From NCBI GenBank assembly GCA_009698295.1, contig WLQO01000063.1, positions 1-6,553 on the forward strand: a stretch of DNA of 6,553 bases, read 5' to 3'. A program made the translations under genes and the position numbers. This document shows positions 5,056 to 6,553 of this stretch, piece after piece. The number at the start of each line of letters is the position of its first letter. Position 1 is the stretch's first letter. The stretch is from Actinomycetota bacterium. GTDB lineage: Bacteria > Actinomycetota > Actinomycetes > Nanopelagicales > Nanopelagicaceae. The notes beneath the pieces are model-generated. The model made no database searches. It was not told the DNA's origin and saw only the letters and a list, made by a program, of their open reading frames with translations.

Positions 5056-6553
5056 TCAGTGGCTGTGCCCACCTGGACCATGGCTATGACCATGTCCACC
5101 AGCAGCATCCGCAACTTCTTCTGCAGGACGCTCGTATACAACTGCTTCAGTTGTAATAAACATCGCCGCAATTGATGCCGCATTTGCAAGTGCTGAACGA
5201 GTCACCTTAACTGGATCGATTACGCCATCTTTTGCAAGATCTCCGTAAACATCAGTTGCGGCATTGAAACCTTCGTGAGATTTCAGAGCGCGCACCTTTG
5301 CTACGACAACATAACCTTCAAGGCCAGCGTTTTCAGCAATCCAACGAAGTGGCTCATCGCAAGCTTTGCGAACTAAGCGAACGCCGACAGCCTTGTCTCC
5401 GGTGAAACCAAGGTCACCTTCGAGAGCATCTGCGGCGTGCACAAGTGCTGCACCTCCGCCAATAACGATGCCCTCTTCAACGGCTGCACGAGTCGCAGAA
5501 ATTGCATCTTCTAAGCGGTGCTTCTTCTCTTTAAGTTCTACCTCAGTGTGTGCTCCAACTTTGATTACGCAAACGCCTCCAGCGAGTTTGGCAACGCGCT
5601 CTTGTAACTTTTCGCGATCCCAATCTGAGTCAGTGTTTGCAATCTCGTTGCGGATTTCAGATACACGAGCAGCAACTGTTGCCTTATCTCCTGCGCCATC
5701 AACGATTGTTGTTGCATCCTTAGTGATAACGATGCGACGAGCCTTGCCGAGATCTTCAATATTTACTTGATCAAGCTTCATGCCGACTTCAGCCGAGATC
5801 ACTGTGCCGCCAGTCAGGATTGCAATATCTTGCAACATCGCCTTACGACGATCGCCAAAGCCTGGTGCTTTAACTGCAGCTGATGTAAATACTCCGCGCA
5901 TGCGGTTTACGACCAAGGTAGAAAGTGCTTCACCTTCAACATCTTCGGCGATGATCAAAAGCGGCTTATTCGCTTGAGCAACCTTCTCAAGAACCGGCAG
6001 AAGTTCTGCGAGTGCAGAAATCTTATTACCTGAGATAAGTACGAAAGCATCTTCAAGGATTGCTTCCATGCGATCTTGATCGGTAACGAAATATGGAGAG
6101 ATGTAACCCTTATCGAATTGCATACCTTCAGTGAATTCAAGTTCAAGAGCAGTGGTCGATGCTTCTTCAACAGTGATTACGCCATCTTTGCCGACCTTAT
6201 CCATCGCTTCAGCAATTAGCTCACCAATTGCGCGATCTTGGGCAGAAATAGTTGCAACGTCTGCGATCTGTGCCTTGTCTTTTACGACAGTTGCATTTTC
6301 AGCTAAACGTGCAGAAATTGCGATAACCGCAGCTTCAATTCCCTGCTTGAGATCCATTGGCTGAGCGCCAGCAGCGAGGTTACGCAAGCCTTCTTTAACC
6401 ATTGCTTGGGCAAGAACAGTTGCAGTTGTTGTTCCATCCCCGGCAACATCATTGGTCTTGGTCGCAACTTCCTTTACGAGCTGTGCGCCCATATTTTCTG
6501 CTGGATCTGAAAGTTCAATCTCTTTTGCAATTGTCACACCATCGTTGGTAATC
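5056..6553 (-). CDS. groL: 60 kDa chaperonin GroEL (GroEL1-type, His-rich tail), 5' end cut off by window
   Basis: Forms the double-ring ATP-driven folding chamber with GroES in the cytosol. About 499 codons are present; the frame is open to the window edge, and some 50 N-terminal residues should lie beyond. The visible sequence starts in the conserved ITNDGV segment, whose Asp (6543-6541) corresponds to E. coli Asp52. GDGTTT (codons 6441-6424) carries the Asp87 equivalent, and HRLEDAISATRAAVEEG carries the Asp398 equivalent (codon 5508-5506). The GTG at 6537 is an internal Val in DGVTIAKE, not a start. The C-terminus is GGHGHSHGPGGHSH rather than a Gly-Met tail, as in actinobacterial GroEL1. 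VEEGIVIGGG has Ile where VPGGG is usual. groES would be expected just outside the window, as in related genomes; neither it nor a CIRCE-type operator can be seen here. It converges on whiB. Confidence 0.97.
   Translation of the reverse strand, partial: ITNDGVTIAKEIELSDPAENMGAQLVKEVATKTNDVAGDGTTTATVLAQAMVKEGLRNLAAGAQPMDLKQGIEAAVIAISARLAENATVVKDKAQIADVATISAQDRAIGELIAEAMDKVGKDGVITVEEASTTALELEFTEGMQFDKGYISPYFVTDQDRMEAILEDAFVLISGNKISALAELLPVLEKVAQANKPLLIIAEDVEGEALSTLVVNRMRGVFTSAAVKAPGFGDRRKAMLQDIAILTGGTVISAEVGMKLDQVNIEDLGKARRIVITKDATTIVDGAGDKATVAARVSEIRNEIANTDSDWDREKLQERVAKLAGGVCVIKVGAHTEVELKEKKHRLEDAISATRAAVEEGIVIGGGAALVHAADALEGDLGFTGDKAVGVRLVRKACDEPLRWIAENAGLEGYVVVAKVRALKSHEGFNAATDVYGDLAKDGVIDPVKVTRSALANAASIAAMFITTEAVVYERPAEEVADAAGGHGHSHGPGGHSH

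Noticed and set aside
5366..5770. 134-residue open frame on the plus strand
   Set aside because: Antisense to groL and of biased composition; no sign of an independent gene.
6535..6537. GTG as start of groL
   Set aside because: It encodes the internal Val of ITNDGVTIAKE; the frame remains open to the window edge and the true start is outside.
1..6553. Search for tRNA, rRNA, CRISPR arrays, insertion sequences and prophage features
   Set aside because: No cloverleaf, regularly spaced repeats, transposase or terminal inverted repeats were seen; almost all bases belong to conserved housekeeping or regulatory genes.

Overview
The window looks like a chromosomal core region of a low- to mid-GC actinobacterium with a streamlined genome. 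A WhiB-family iron-sulfur regulator is confined to Actinobacteria and their phages. The GuaB3 sequence is of the actinobacterial type, and the chaperonin has the His-rich tail of actinobacterial GroEL1. Codon use leans to A/T endings, unlike high-GC Streptomyces or Mycobacterium, and intergenic gaps are very short. This fits the freshwater acI / Nanopelagicales group, but that placement is inference from style, not a proven assignment.

Layout: on the minus strand, reading right to left, a MerR-type regulator with a cobalamin-binding module (4531-3656) is followed by guaB, IMP dehydrogenase (3611-2496), guaB3, an IMPDH paralogue (2483-1374), and guaA, GMP synthase (1369 to beyond base 1). The gaps are 44, 12 and 4 bases, so the four genes are probably one transcription unit that turns IMP into XMP and then GMP. 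A 155-base divergent region (4532-4686) separates the regulator from whiB (4687-4986, plus strand). whiB converges on groL (minus strand, from beyond base 6553 to 5056), with a strong bidirectional hairpin terminator between them (5007-5045).

The gene order groEL1 - whiB3-like - (regulators) - guaB - guaB3 matches, from memory, the neighbourhood in Mycobacterium and Streptomyces. There a sigma factor and other regulators sit between whiB and guaB; here that place is taken by the MerR/B12 protein.

Four points deserve attention. GuaB has no CBS (Bateman) domain, so it lacks the usual nucleotide-sensing module. GuaB3 has His where IMPDH has its catalytic Cys. The MerR protein carries the W-x9-EH motif and cobalt-ligand His region of CarH/LitR light sensors, and it sits directly upstream of guaB. 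The divergent promoter region contains a 13-base direct repeat that could be an operator. Together these suggest that guanine nucleotide synthesis may be controlled at transcription by a B12 (possibly light) sensor rather than allosterically; this last step is hypothesis.
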